A stretch of DNA of 64,000 nt. Source: Methylovorus mays. GTDB lineage: Bacteria > Pseudomonadota > Gammaproteobacteria > Burkholderiales > Methylophilaceae. Positions 44,392 through 53,403 of the stretch are shown here, piece after piece. The stretch covers positions 744,001 to 808,000 of the forward strand of contig NZ_JAJAVG010000004.1 in NCBI RefSeq assembly GCF_020531915.1. The letters are read 5' to 3'. How positions within the stretch are numbered: position 1 is the stretch's first letter; every line of letters begins with the position of its first letter. The notes beneath the pieces are model-generated. The model did not search any database. It saw only the letters and a list, made by a program, of their open reading frames with translations, and was not told the DNA's origin. Both the position numbers and the translations under genes were made by a program.

Positions 44392-44436
44392 GCTGGGGGT
44401 TCTTCCCCGCGGGGGAGGCCTCCGGCTCTACTTTTT
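44392..44436 (+). terminator. Nested terminator-like hairpin
   Basis: GCTGGGGG / CCTCCGGC encloses CTTCCCC-GC-GGGGGAGG, then TCTACTTTTT. It is closely similar in design to the hairpin at 43967 and again sits directly before a ribosome-binding site. Confidence 0.7.
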
Positions 44437-44449
44437 CAGGAGGCCTCTC

Positions 44450-44857
44450 ATGGGCTGGTATTTCTCTCACCAATCGCGGTCCGAGCTGATCGCGGAACTG
44501 ATCGCACCGCAAGAGACCGAGCGCGCAAGCGCGAAAGTCATCGCCCACACACTGCGCGGCAACGTGCTGTGGTCCGTGGTCGAAATGACCGCCAAAGTCG
44601 AAGGCGTGCATCGTGATCTCGCACCGGGCCAGTCCCTGCGCTACATCCGCTGCGATCTGCTGGAACGCAGCGGCATCCAGTGGGGCTACAAGCCGCTGGA
44701 AGAGTCCATGCACCCGTACTATTACTCGTGCCCACTGTCCTATCTGGACCTCGCACCGGAGCAGTCCGCCGACTGGCGTGCAGGCGTTCGCGCTTACCAC
44801 GCACGGCGGCGCACACCCACGGCTGTCACGGCACCCGCCGCGACGCTGTTGGCCTGA
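44450..44857 (+). CDS. Hypothetical ICE protein, DUF6927-like
   Basis: This 135-residue protein (MGWYFSHQSRSELIAELIAP start) matches a group of ICE proteins called DUF6927 as far as I recall. It is predicted to be small and beta-rich ('NVLWSVVEMTAKVEGVHRD'). AGGAGG lies upstream. The next gene follows 16 bases later. Confidence 0.68.
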   Translation: MGWYFSHQSRSELIAELIAPQETERASAKVIAHTLRGNVLWSVVEMTAKVEGVHRDLAPGQSLRYIRCDLLERSGIQWGYKPLEESMHPYYYSCPLSYLDLAPEQSADWRAGVRAYHARRRTPTAVTAPAATLLA

Positions 44858-44873
44858 GCCAGGAGGAACCGAC

Positions 44874-45134
44874 ATGGACCTGATCCTGGCTGCGCTCTCA
44901 CCCTCGCTGCTGGCACTCGTTGAAGGAAGTTTGTCCAACGACGAAGTGTCCTCCGACGAGGAGATGCTGGAGTACTTCATCAGCAACGGCCTCACCGAGG
45001 AACAGGCGCGGCAGGCACTGACCTGCCGCGACCAGTACCTCAACAACATCTACCTGGACGGCTTCACGCCGATCACCGCGGTGGACGAGGCGCTTCACTT
45101 CAACCCGCACACCCGGCAGTTCGAGCCGGACTGA
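44874..45134 (+). CDS. Small acidic hypothetical ICE protein
   Basis: This 86-residue acidic protein has a UBA-like stretch (EYFISNGLTEEQARQALTCR). Function is unknown. AGGAGG lies before the ATG, 16 bases after the previous stop, so it is in operon with it. Confidence 0.65.
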   Translation: MDLILAALSPSLLALVEGSLSNDEVSSDEEMLEYFISNGLTEEQARQALTCRDQYLNNIYLDGFTPITAVDEALHFNPHTRQFEPD

Positions 45135-45210
45135 GCGGTTTTCTTCCACCCCCAGGGGCAGCACTTGCCCCAGCGGGCGGTGCTGTTCCCGTTCATCCGA
45201 GGACACCACC

Positions 45211-45861
45211 ATGCTCGCACACACTTCTTCCACCACGCTGTACCGCATCGACGAATGCCCGGATGTGATGGCCGACGCCTGCGTCGGCGACGACCAAGGC
45301 AACCTGATCTTCCTGTCGATCTGGGCGCGGGACACCGCCGTCCAGCAGTTCCTCGCTCGCCTGACCCTCGGGCGCGACGAGCAGGGACTGGACCAGTTTC
45401 ACGTCATCACCGACCAAGGCGGCAGCGTCCCGGTGTTCATCGGCAACGTCGATCGCTTGGAAAAGCGCATCACGCGCGCCTACCGGCGAACGCTGTTCGG
45501 TTCGCTGTCCAACGTGTGGCTGTTCGACCGGCGCTGCGTCAAGCCCGACAAGGCCAACGCCAGCGCGCTGGCATTGCTGCCACGCGACAGCGCCCACCGG
45601 CTCGACCGCCTATGGACGCTGGTGCGGGACACGTGCCCGTTGCCGCTGCTCGACCACTGGCGCGAGACCGTGCTGGAACTGCTGCAAAGCCGCGAGATGC
45701 TGGGCCGCCTTCCGTTCGCCCTCGGGCCGCTGGAAGGCCATCGGCTCGCCATCGACGTGCCGACGCTGACCCTGGCGCTGGGCTCCCTGATCCGCAGTGA
45801 CGTGCTCACCGCCTATCCATACCCGGCCAAGATCTGGACGCCGGAAGTGGTAGCGGCCTGA
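45211..45861 (+). CDS. Conserved hypothetical ICE protein
   Basis: This 216-residue protein has no recognised catalytic motif. Segments 'VITDQGGSVPVFIGNVDRLE' and 'LDHWRETVLELLQSREMLGR' suggest an alpha/beta soluble protein. It lies between other conserved ICE genes and is followed by a hairpin at 45871. Confidence 0.65.
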   Translation: MLAHTSSTTLYRIDECPDVMADACVGDDQGNLIFLSIWARDTAVQQFLARLTLGRDEQGLDQFHVITDQGGSVPVFIGNVDRLEKRITRAYRRTLFGSLSNVWLFDRRCVKPDKANASALALLPRDSAHRLDRLWTLVRDTCPLPLLDHWRETVLELLQSREMLGRLPFALGPLEGHRLAIDVPTLTLALGSLIRSDVLTAYPYPAKIWTPEVVAA

Positions 45862-45870
45862 CCCACCCTC

Positions 45871-45900
45871 GGAGGCACGCCTTGGCGTGCTTCCGTCTTT
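45871..45900 (+). terminator. Terminator-like hairpin
   Basis: GGAGGCACGC / GCGTGCTTCC (one G-T pair) with a four-base loop is followed by GTCTTTC. Confidence 0.65.
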
Positions 45901-45925
45901 CATCCCCGCCAACCAGGAGACTTCC

Positions 45926-47035
45926 ATGGCCCTCATGTTCCCGCGGCTTGCCCGCAATTTCGTGAAGAACGGGTATTTCCCGACTGATGAACCCACGCTC
46001 GAAAGAGCCCTCAACGCACTGATGCCCAGCGACGGGCCGATGTGCATCCTCGATCCCTGCGCCGGCGAAGGCGTGGCGATCGCCGAAGCCGCCCACGCCC
46101 TCGGGCGCGAGCAGGCCAAGGCGTTCGCCGTTGAGTTCGACGCGGAGCGGGCACGCCATGCCCGTGGCCTGGTCGATCACTGCCTGCACGCGGACCTGAT
46201 GGACACGATGGTCTCCAAGCAGTCGTTCGGACTGCTCTGGCTCAACCCGCCGTATGGCGACCTGTCCAAGGACGTCAACGGCAACATCGGCTATCAGGGC
46301 CAGGGTCGTGCCCGCCTCGAAAAACTGTTCTACCAGCGCAGTTTGTCGTTGCTGCAATACGGCGGCGTGCTGGTCTTCATCGTCCCCGGCTACGTGCTCG
46401 ACGCGGAGCTGGTCGGCTGGCTGACGCGCCACTACACCGACCTGCGCATCTACCGAGCGGTGGAGACGCAGTTCAAGCAAGTGGTGATCTTCGGCCGGCG
46501 GGTGCGCCAGCGCGAGCAGGCCTCGGATGGCGTCAAGGCCGTGCGCAATCTGCTGCTGCAGGTTGGGCAAGGCGAGATCGAAGCCGACGAACTGCCGAGC
46601 GAATGGCCGTTCTTGCCGTACATCGTCCCCGCCAGTCCGGCCGAGCCGGAGCATTTTTTCCGCGTGACGATGGAGCCGGAGCAGTTCGCCGAAGAGGTTG
46701 GCAGGCTGCAAGGCCTCTGGCCGTCGCAGGACACGCACCTGGGGGCCGCGCAGCAGTCGCTGCGTCCACCGGCGCGGGCCTTGTCCCACTGGCATCTCGC
46801 CCTGGCTCTGGCCGCAGGCGCGATCTCGGGGGTTGTGCGCTCCAAGACCGGGCGCGTGCTCGTCGTCAAAGGTGACACCCACAAGGACAAGACGCTCCAG
46901 CGGGAATTCACCGAACGCGAAGACGGCTCCATCGCCGAGACCCGCATCCTCACCGACAAGTTCGTACCTGTCATCCGCGCGTGGGACATGACGCCTGGCT
47001 CCCAGACACGGGGCGACGTCTTGACCATTCGTTAA
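45926..47035 (+). CDS. DNA methyltransferase-like protein (DUF6094)
   Basis: This 369-residue SAM-dependent methyltransferase fold has motif I 'ILDPCAGEGVAIAEAAHALG' (about 41-60) and the catalytic 'LLWLNPPYGDL' (about 106-116). NPPY is the signature of amino-methylating (N6-adenine or RNA) enzymes. The C-terminal half has no named domain. Database groups label it DUF6094. It precedes the big helicase, so both may act on ICE or phage DNA. The substrate is unknown. Confidence 0.78.
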   Translation: MALMFPRLARNFVKNGYFPTDEPTLERALNALMPSDGPMCILDPCAGEGVAIAEAAHALGREQAKAFAVEFDAERARHARGLVDHCLHADLMDTMVSKQSFGLLWLNPPYGDLSKDVNGNIGYQGQGRARLEKLFYQRSLSLLQYGGVLVFIVPGYVLDAELVGWLTRHYTDLRIYRAVETQFKQVVIFGRRVRQREQASDGVKAVRNLLLQVGQGEIEADELPSEWPFLPYIVPASPAEPEHFFRVTMEPEQFAEEVGRLQGLWPSQDTHLGAAQQSLRPPARALSHWHLALALAAGAISGVVRSKTGRVLVVKGDTHKDKTLQREFTEREDGSIAETRILTDKFVPVIRAWDMTPGSQTRGDVLTIR

Positions 47036-47085
47036 TCCACCGGACGCGCTGCTGTCCTGCTGTACCACATCGAAGGAGAAACACC

Positions 47086-47406
47086 ATGTTCCCAAATCTG
47101 TTCAAGCGGCCCGCGCCGCAGAAGCAACCGTTGTTCGCACCGGGCTCGCTGAAGTTGAGCGAGAAGGTGCATTGGCTGGCCCGCAAAGGCCTGATCGACC
47201 CTTTGACCTATGTCCAGCGCCATGTGCGCGGTGACTGGGGCGAGATCGACAAGGCCACCCGCCAGGCCAACGACGTCGCACTCCAACAGGACAACCTGAT
47301 GATCTCCTACTACCGGATCACGCCGGAGCTGGTTCTGATCGTCAAGACCAGCGAAGACCACCAGACCACGGTGGTCCAGCTTCCCGAAGAGCGCGACATG
47401 ATCTGA
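47086..47406 (+). CDS. Hypothetical ICE protein, paralogue of the next gene
   Basis: This 106-residue protein contains 'YVQRHVRGDWGEIDKATRQA' and 'NDVALQ'. The same RHVRGDWG-x-N-x-ALQ pattern recurs in the protein at 47496-47801, so the two are tandem paralogues. Function is unknown. AAGGAG precedes the ATG. Confidence 0.7.
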   Translation: MFPNLFKRPAPQKQPLFAPGSLKLSEKVHWLARKGLIDPLTYVQRHVRGDWGEIDKATRQANDVALQQDNLMISYYRITPELVLIVKTSEDHQTTVVQLPEERDMI

Positions 47407-47495
47407 AGTCACCCATCGTCATCCCAGTCACCTGACGGAGCCACTTCACTCCGCCAGGGGTGTCGTGGCTCAATGAATCCATCAAGGAGGAATCC

Positions 47496-47801
47496 ATGGC
47501 ATCCCGACACATCGAAACCTACTGCCAGGACCTGCTGTTTCCGGTAGGTGCACTCATCCTCAGCGAAGGTATCGACCGCCTGGTCCGCGCCGGTCGTCTT
47601 GACCCGATTCCGTACTTCCGTCGCCATGTCCGTGGCGACTGGGGTGACGTCAGCGACGGGCAATGGCGAGCCAACGGCATCGCACTTCAATCGGGTGCTT
47701 TGCTGGAATCGCACTACGTGATTCATCGTGCGCTGTGCATTCGCATCGTCACCGATGCGGAACGCCATCTCACATCCATCGTGCTGCCGTCCGAAGACTA
47801 A
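47496..47801 (+). CDS. Hypothetical ICE protein, paralogue of the previous gene
   Basis: This 101-residue protein contains 'YFRRHVRGDWGDVSDGQWRA' and 'NGIALQSG', aligned with the neighbour at 47086-47406. AAGGAGG lies upstream. The divergence between the pair is large outside the shared core, so the duplication is old. Confidence 0.7.
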   Translation: MASRHIETYCQDLLFPVGALILSEGIDRLVRAGRLDPIPYFRRHVRGDWGDVSDGQWRANGIALQSGALLESHYVIHRALCIRIVTDAERHLTSIVLPSED

Positions 47802-47872
47802 GCACATTTCACCAGTAGGCCGCCAGCGCCTGCGTTTTCCATCCACCGTCGGCCGTATGCCGATTGATCTTC

Positions 47873-47927
47873 CCACCCTGGGGCATGCCATTGCCCCGTT
47901 GGGGGTGGTGCATGCCCCATTTTCTTT
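47873..47927 (+). terminator. Nested hairpin before the helicase gene
   Basis: CCACCC / GGGTGG encloses GGGGCA / TGCCCC, and a further overlapping arm pair GGGGCATGC / GCATGCCCC (47880-47888 and 47910-47918) ends in ATTTTCTTT. It could switch between two folds upstream of the helicase start. Confidence 0.6.
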
Positions 47928-47938
47928 GGAGCATCACC

Positions 47939-50218
47939 ATGTCCCTAGATCTCGAAAACACTACCGCCGAAGCCACGCCCGTACAGGGCGAACTGCTCGA
48001 CGCGGAATCCAATCCTCTGACCCTGAGCCTTCAGGATTTTGTCGGCGAGTTCGGCGACGAACTGCTCGACGCCCTCAACAGCGCCAATCCGCCGGTCTAT
48101 ACCGGCCAGCCGCAGGCGCATCGTCAACTCGTCGTCGCCAGCCTCAAACGCAAGCTATTCCAAGCCCAAGCCGAAGTCGTCCATGCCGCCGCCGAGCTGC
48201 TGATCGACCGTGGCGAACACGCCGCGATCGTCAACGGCGAGATGGGTTGCGGCAAAACGACCGTTGGTATCGCCACCGCCGCCGTGCTCAACGCCGAAGG
48301 CTATCGCCGTACCCTGGTTCTTTCTCCACCGCACCTGGTCTACAAGTGGCGGCGCGAGATCCAGGAGACGGTGGCAGGCGCCAAGGTCTGGGTTCTCAAC
48401 GGCCCGGACACGCTGGTCAAGCTCATCAAGCTGCGCAAGCAGTTGGGTCTGCAGGCCACGGGCCAGGAGTTCTTTGTCCTGGGGCGCGTCAGGATGCGGA
48501 TGGGATTCCACTGGAAGCCCGTCTTCACCACGCGGCGCACCCGCCATGGCGACGTGGCAGCGTGCCCTGACTGCGGCACGGTCATCACCGACCTCGACGG
48601 CGAGCCGGTCAACCCGGTCGCGCTCGAAGCCGAGGAGTACCGCAGAAAGTGCAGCCACTGCGCTGCGCCCCTGTGGACGCTGATCCGCCCGCGCAGCCTG
48701 TCCGGCAGCGACCAGTCCTCGGCCGTGCTGAAAGCCTTGAAGCGCATTCCCACTATTGGGGAAGTCACCGCGCAGAAGCTGATGCAGAAGTTCGGCGATG
48801 GCTTCTTGGCCTCGATGCTGGGCGACAACATCCACGAGTTCATCAACCTCATGGATGGCAACGGCGAGCTGGTGTTTTCCGACCGTCAGGCCACGCGCAT
48901 GGAACGTGCGATGGCCAACATGGAGTTCGGCTTTGGCGAGGGCGGCTATCAGCCGTCCGAGTTCATCAAGCGCTACCTGCCGCAAGGCACGTTCGACCTG
49001 CTCATCGCCGACGAGGCGCACGAGTACAAGAACGGTGGCAGCGCCCAGGGCCAGGCCATGGGTGTATTGGCGGCAAAGGCGCGCAAGACCTTGTTGCTGA
49101 CCGGCACGCTGATGGGCGGCTATGGGGACGATCTGTTCTACCTGCTGTTCCGAGCCCTGCCTGGGCGGATGATCGAAGACGGCTACCGCCCGACCACGAG
49201 CGGCAGCATGACTTCGGCCGCGATGGCGTTCATGCGCGATCACGGGGTCCTGAAGGACATTTATTCCGAGAGCACCGGCACGGCGCACAAGACCGCGAAA
49301 GGCACGAAAGTCAGTGTCAGAACGGTCAAAGCTCCGGGCTTCGGCCCCAAGGGCGTGCTGCGCTGCATCCTGCCGTTCACGATCTTCCTCAAGCTCAGAG
49401 ACATCGGCGGCAACGTTCTGCCGCCGTATGACGAGGAGTTCCGTGAAGTCGCGATGGACACGGCGCAAGCCGCGGCCTACCGCGATCTGGCGGGTCGGCT
49501 GACCGCGGAGCTGAAACAGGCTCTGGCGCGACGCGATACGACCTTGCTGGGTGTGGTCCTCAACGTGCTGCTGGCCTGGCCGGACTGCTGCTTCAGGTCG
49601 GAGACCGTGGTGCATCCGCGCACACGCAATACCTTGGCGTTCGTCCCTGCTCAGTTCAACGAGTTCGAGATCAGCCCCAAGGAGCGTGAGCTGATCGACA
49701 TCTGCAGGGAAGAGAAAGCACAGGGCCGCAAGGTTCTGGCCTACACGGTCTATACCGGCACGCGCGACACGACTAGTCGGTTGAAGGTTTTGCTGGAGCA
49801 GGAAGGCTTCAAAGTGGCGGTACTGCGCGTAAGCGTGGATGCCAGCCGCCGCGAGGACTGGATCGCCGAGCAGTTGGACCGTGGCATCGACGTGCTCATC
49901 ACCAACCCCGAGCTTGTGAAGACGGGACTGGACCTGTTGGAGTTTCCGACGATCGTGTTCATGCAGTCGGGCTACAACGTGTATTCGCTCCAACAGGCGG
50001 CACGCCGCTCCTGGCGTATCGGGCAGAAGCTGTCCGTGCGCGTGATCTACCTCGGCTACGCCAGCTCCTCGCAGATGACCTGCCTTGAGCTGATGGCCAA
50101 GAAGATCCTGGTCTCGCAGTCCACTTCGGGCGATGTACCCGAATCGGGGCTCGATGTCCTGAACCAGGACGGCGACTCGGTCGAAGTGGCACTAGCCAGG
50201 CAACTGGTCGCTGCATAA
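47939..50218 (+). CDS. SNF2/DEAH-type helicase of the ICE
   Basis: This 759-residue superfamily 2 helicase has Walker A 'NGEMGCGKTTVG' (about 99-110) and DEAH box 'LLIADEAHEYKNGG' (about 355-368). A four-Cys zinc-binding insert lies between them (CPDC about 209-212; CSHC about 239-242). The C-terminal helicase lobe ends with the SNF2-like motif VI 'QQAARRSWRIGQ'. It is common next to DUF6094 genes on ICEs. The start at 47939 follows TTGGAG. A strong terminator ends the unit. The role is unknown; it could be replication, transfer or defence. Confidence 0.85.
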   Translation: MSLDLENTTAEATPVQGELLDAESNPLTLSLQDFVGEFGDELLDALNSANPPVYTGQPQAHRQLVVASLKRKLFQAQAEVVHAAAELLIDRGEHAAIVNGEMGCGKTTVGIATAAVLNAEGYRRTLVLSPPHLVYKWRREIQETVAGAKVWVLNGPDTLVKLIKLRKQLGLQATGQEFFVLGRVRMRMGFHWKPVFTTRRTRHGDVAACPDCGTVITDLDGEPVNPVALEAEEYRRKCSHCAAPLWTLIRPRSLSGSDQSSAVLKALKRIPTIGEVTAQKLMQKFGDGFLASMLGDNIHEFINLMDGNGELVFSDRQATRMERAMANMEFGFGEGGYQPSEFIKRYLPQGTFDLLIADEAHEYKNGGSAQGQAMGVLAAKARKTLLLTGTLMGGYGDDLFYLLFRALPGRMIEDGYRPTTSGSMTSAAMAFMRDHGVLKDIYSESTGTAHKTAKGTKVSVRTVKAPGFGPKGVLRCILPFTIFLKLRDIGGNVLPPYDEEFREVAMDTAQAAAYRDLAGRLTAELKQALARRDTTLLGVVLNVLLAWPDCCFRSETVVHPRTRNTLAFVPAQFNEFEISPKERELIDICREEKAQGRKVLAYTVYTGTRDTTSRLKVLLEQEGFKVAVLRVSVDASRREDWIAEQLDRGIDVLITNPELVKTGLDLLEFPTIVFMQSGYNVYSLQQAARRSWRIGQKLSVRVIYLGYASSSQMTCLELMAKKILVSQSTSGDVPESGLDVLNQDGDSVEVALARQLVAA

Positions 50219-50233
50219 GACAAAACCATCCAA

Positions 50234-50266
50234 CGCCGGTGACCAACAGGTCACCGGCCTTTTTTT
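50234..50266 (+). terminator. Rho-independent terminator after the helicase gene
   Basis: GCCGGTGACC / GGTCACCGGC with loop AACA is followed by CTTTTTTT. It separates the ICE backbone from the convergent CBASS-like operon. Confidence 0.92.
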
Positions 50267-50270
50267 GGCA

Positions 50271-51164
50271 TCACCAATCTTTCCAGAGCTTAGCCGCTGC
50301 ATCGAGAAAAGCGTCGCACTTGGCAGGTTCCCAGCAAGTATGGGCGCTGTCTCGGAGGAGATAATATTGCTCGTTCGCGCAGACGAGCTTAGTCTTGTCT
50401 GCATCGGTTACTAGCCAGTTGAAGGCGTTAACAAAAGACGCTTCATAACTGCTCCCGAACTTCTCAACCGGCACGTTATATAACAACCCTTCGATGTAAT
50501 AAGAAGGCGCCACGCCGGCTTCAATTTTTCCATCTTCGACGAGCTTGGTGCGCAAATTCTTCCAGATCCGCACCATTGGCTTGAGCCATTGATTTGTAGC
50601 TTGATGGCGAGTCGTCAGGTTCGCGGAGTGTTGCTCAGGATAGTTAGCAATACACTCGCCCGCTGCATTGTAGAAACATATTCCCTCGTCGTATCGCTGA
50701 TCGTGCAGGCCATTGAACTTGTAATATCTTCGATACTGTATCGCAGGGATAACATCGGCCTTCCTTCGCGTGCCGCTCGCGTCGATAGAAATTGCCTTAT
50801 CGCCGACATTTACCTCGTTGCCGTAGGCATCCACCAAGAGGGCAAGAACGTCCCTCTTGAAGTCCGCATGGGTATAGGTCGCGTCGTGATGAGCGCTTCT
50901 CCACGCTGCCTGCTCCACCTCACTGAGGCTCTTCCGGTCGCTTTGAAAGCAGTCCTTCAGGACGATGACAATGTCTACGTCACTTTCGGAATAGATATTC
51001 GTATCATTTCCATACGACCCCTGAAGGAAGACCTCCACATTCTTTCCGGCATATGCGGCATCCTTACTCTCCAACTTTGCCTTTATCCACTGATAAGTAG
51101 AACTCGAACCCTTAATGGCTCCTTGATGGGACCATGTTTCCAACTGTGCTTCGGGAATGGGCAT
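50271..51164 (-). CDS. CD-NTase (CBASS cyclic oligonucleotide synthase)
   Basis: This 297-residue protein has the cGAS/DncV-like nucleotidyltransferase fold. G49-S50 with the following residues (GSYGNDTN) binds nucleotide, D62 and D64 (SDVDIVI) coordinate metal, and D137 (KADVIPAI) is the third acidic residue. Such enzymes make cyclic di- or trinucleotides on phage infection. The clade cannot be set by eye, although the [16 protein letters not shown] style fits clade E or G more than the DncV clade. Its AT-richer composition differs from the ICE backbone. It starts 9 bases after the capV stop. Confidence 0.88.
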   Translation of the reverse strand: MPIPEAQLETWSHQGAIKGSSSTYQWIKAKLESKDAAYAGKNVEVFLQGSYGNDTNIYSESDVDIVIVLKDCFQSDRKSLSEVEQAAWRSAHHDATYTHADFKRDVLALLVDAYGNEVNVGDKAISIDASGTRRKADVIPAIQYRRYYKFNGLHDQRYDEGICFYNAAGECIANYPEQHSANLTTRHQATNQWLKPMVRIWKNLRTKLVEDGKIEAGVAPSYYIEGLLYNVPVEKFGSSYEASFVNAFNWLVTDADKTKLVCANEQYYLLRDSAHTCWEPAKCDAFLDAAAKLWKDW

Positions 51165-51173
51165 ATCGACGCC

Positions 51174-52139
51174 TTATAGTAGGAATTCTCTCAACCTGGC
51201 CTCTCTCGATGCGAACGATTCGCTTCCTCGCTGACGCAGCAAATTGAGCTTTGCCAAGTTGTGTTCCATCAAATCCGTGGCCATTTCGGGCCGTTCGAAG
51301 GTGTCGCTTATCCTGATTGTGGGCACTTCACGGAACAGCACCTCTCGGAGTTGATCCATCGACTGCGTATTGATTTCAAGTGTTTTCTGCAGTAGCTGAA
51401 CGCTCACGAGGTACTTCTTCGCGAACCACATCTTCAAACTGGGCTTGGGCTCAGGATAGACACCGACACCTATGCTGACGACCCTCAGATCACTATGTGC
51501 AGCTCTCAATGCCAGCACTGCGTCTGCGATGGCATAAAGAGTGGGGTTGTTAGCGCAATAGCCACCATCAATCAGTTCTATCTGGTCACCTGCCGAGGTG
51601 ACTACGAACTTTCGCTCAAAGAACGGATATGCAGAGCAAGAGGCTTGGACGGCATCCGCGATCCTTACCCCGAACCCTGGGACAAATGTCCCCTTTCGAC
51701 CATGGGCCTGGGCATCATTCGACTTGAAGATCATCGGTTTTTCTGTCATCCATCGTGTCGCCACGATGCCAATGCCGGTTTTGACCTCATCGAAGGTTCT
51801 CTCTCCGAATACCTCCGCAGCCAGTTTTTCAAGCGCTGCGGTCCTGGCCGCGGGTGAGCGCTGCGCCATGACCGTCGGCACATGCGTTTTGTACAAATCG
51901 TGGATCTGCTCGACTCGATAGCCCAAAGCTAGCAGAGAGGCAATGATCGCACCGGTACTGGTGCCGAATATCAAATCGAAGCACTCGGAAAGGGGGCGGG
52001 CAACCATCGCTTCGATTTCGCGAAGCACGCCGAGCGTATAAAATCCTTTAGCTCCACCTCCGTCTAACGACAGAACCCTACAAACCTCTTTCGGTTGTTC
52101 ACTTGCCGGAATTTTCTGAGGGTTAGGTGCATCGGCCAT
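51174..52139 (-). CDS. capV: Patatin-like phospholipase, CapV-type CBASS effector
   Basis: This 321-residue patatin-like phospholipase has the oxyanion motif DGGGAKG (26-32), the nucleophile GTSTG (Ser61) and the Asp of DGG (Asp191). CapV effectors bind the cyclic nucleotide made by the neighbouring CD-NTase and then break down membrane phospholipids, so that infected cells die before phage release. I place the start at the ATG 52139 with GGAGG five bases before it. It lies between the HEPN-like gene and the CD-NTase gene in one operon. Confidence 0.88.
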   Translation of the reverse strand: MADAPNPQKIPASEQPKEVCRVLSLDGGGAKGFYTLGVLREIEAMVARPLSECFDLIFGTSTGAIIASLLALGYRVEQIHDLYKTHVPTVMAQRSPAARTAALEKLAAEVFGERTFDEVKTGIGIVATRWMTEKPMIFKSNDAQAHGRKGTFVPGFGVRIADAVQASCSAYPFFERKFVVTSAGDQIELIDGGYCANNPTLYAIADAVLALRAAHSDLRVVSIGVGVYPEPKPSLKMWFAKKYLVSVQLLQKTLEINTQSMDQLREVLFREVPTIRISDTFERPEMATDLMEHNLAKLNLLRQRGSESFASREARLREFLL

Positions 52140-52167
52140 GCTTGCCTCCAATTATTTTTTGAGTGTA

Positions 52168-52977
52168 TCAGTCGGCTGGAGATGGATTTTGCGGCGGGGA
52201 GATTGAATCACTGGGCGTCGTGGGGGTGGCGCCCCGCTCGGATGTGCGGCGCATATTTTCCTCTCGCCATTTTCTTTCTTCTTCCGCTAGGTCGATCCCA
52301 TCGACATCGAGAAAGAATTCGCGCTGGCTGAAGCGCCTTACCTTGACATGCTCAGGATCGTGGCGACATGGCATGCTGAGATCCAAAGGCTCAGCCCCCC
52401 GCGCCTCTACCGTTGCAGAGAGCACCTCTCCCAACTTGGTCCAGGCTTCGAATGCGACGTCCAAGAGATCCCGCCCCGGAAATTCCCTTATGAGCCAAGT
52501 GCGCCATATCGCTGGCGCCGAGTCACAATCTGGGCCGATCAAGCTTCGCATCATCTTGTCGGTACGACAGACCTCCTTGTAGCGCATGTAGGCTTCATTG
52601 CTGCTTTCCCAAGGGTGGACCCGGAAAGGAAAAGATATCTTAACTTTGTGTCCCTCCGTGGTGCCCGCGCTCCCGCGGCTTTCAAGGTCCAGCATGCCTC
52701 GATGCACCAAGAAGTTTCGCTTGGTAGTCAGCACCCTATACAGGTCACTATCGCGAAGGGCCTTAAAGACGGGTTCAATTGCACTCTTCAGATCGGAGTG
52801 ATTCTGAATTTGCATTGTCAGGAGTTGAGGCACCTCTTTGAAAGCACGAATGAAGCTATTGAGCGCGTATCGGAATGCGTCAGGCTCATGGTAGCTTGCC
52901 TCCATTTGGTGCAAATGCCAGTGGCATTCCATCCACCTATCTAAGGCTGGCTCCACAAGTGTGTGAGGGCACTCCAT
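52168..52977 (-). CDS. Hypothetical protein with HEPN-like RNxxxH motif, CBASS operon
   Basis: This 269-residue protein has no assigned family. It is largely helical in its first 150 residues and contains 'TKRNFLVHRGML', which fits the RX4-6H motif of HEPN ribonucleases (R, then N, three residues, H; Arg87-His92 with the start used here). The C-terminal third is charged and ends in a Pro/Ser-rich tail. It lies 28 bases upstream of capV, so it is the first gene of the operon. I chose the ATG 52977, preceded by AGGGAG; a further ATG at 53004 is open. It could be a third effector, a regulator or an unrelated passenger. Confidence 0.6.
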   Translation of the reverse strand: MECPHTLVEPALDRWMECHWHLHQMEASYHEPDAFRYALNSFIRAFKEVPQLLTMQIQNHSDLKSAIEPVFKALRDSDLYRVLTTKRNFLVHRGMLDLESRGSAGTTEGHKVKISFPFRVHPWESSNEAYMRYKEVCRTDKMMRSLIGPDCDSAPAIWRTWLIREFPGRDLLDVAFEAWTKLGEVLSATVEARGAEPLDLSMPCRHDPEHVKVRRFSQREFFLDVDGIDLAEEERKWREENMRRTSERGATPTTPSDSISPPQNPSPAD

Positions 52978-53403
52978 ATATACGATCTCCCTGGCAAATG
53001 GCATTCGTGCATCTAATGAGGCGAACGGGACAGCGAAGCGCTAGGGGGCGCAGTTACCGTCAATTATGCCCGGCGGCGTCTGTCTACGGGATCTCTGGGA
53101 GCGGTCTTTCAACAGGCCACACTGACCAATACCCCACGATCAATCTCTACGGCAAGCCGACGTAACTGCAAATCTCGCCGCGAACAGGACGCCAAGTGGA
53201 TGTTCCGGCATCTTCCATGGCTTGCCAATGAGGGACGAGGAAGCAGCGAGAGTAGACACAGCTCAGTTTTAAGTGCGCGCGGGACATGCGCGTGCAGTCG
53301 CGACATCCTTACGAAATCCGGCAACCCGCAGTTCGTATTCCCGGCTGACTCCGCGGCAGCCCGTGGTCAAGGTATCGGCTCATCGCAACCATAGAGCCGA
53401 GCC
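52978..53403. other. Intergenic region between CBASS-like island and pilL
   Basis: About 425 bases between divergent transcription units. They contain the promoter of the CBASS-like operon and that of the conjugation module. Several short frames are open but none looks real. No direct repeat marking the island edge was found. Confidence 0.5.
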
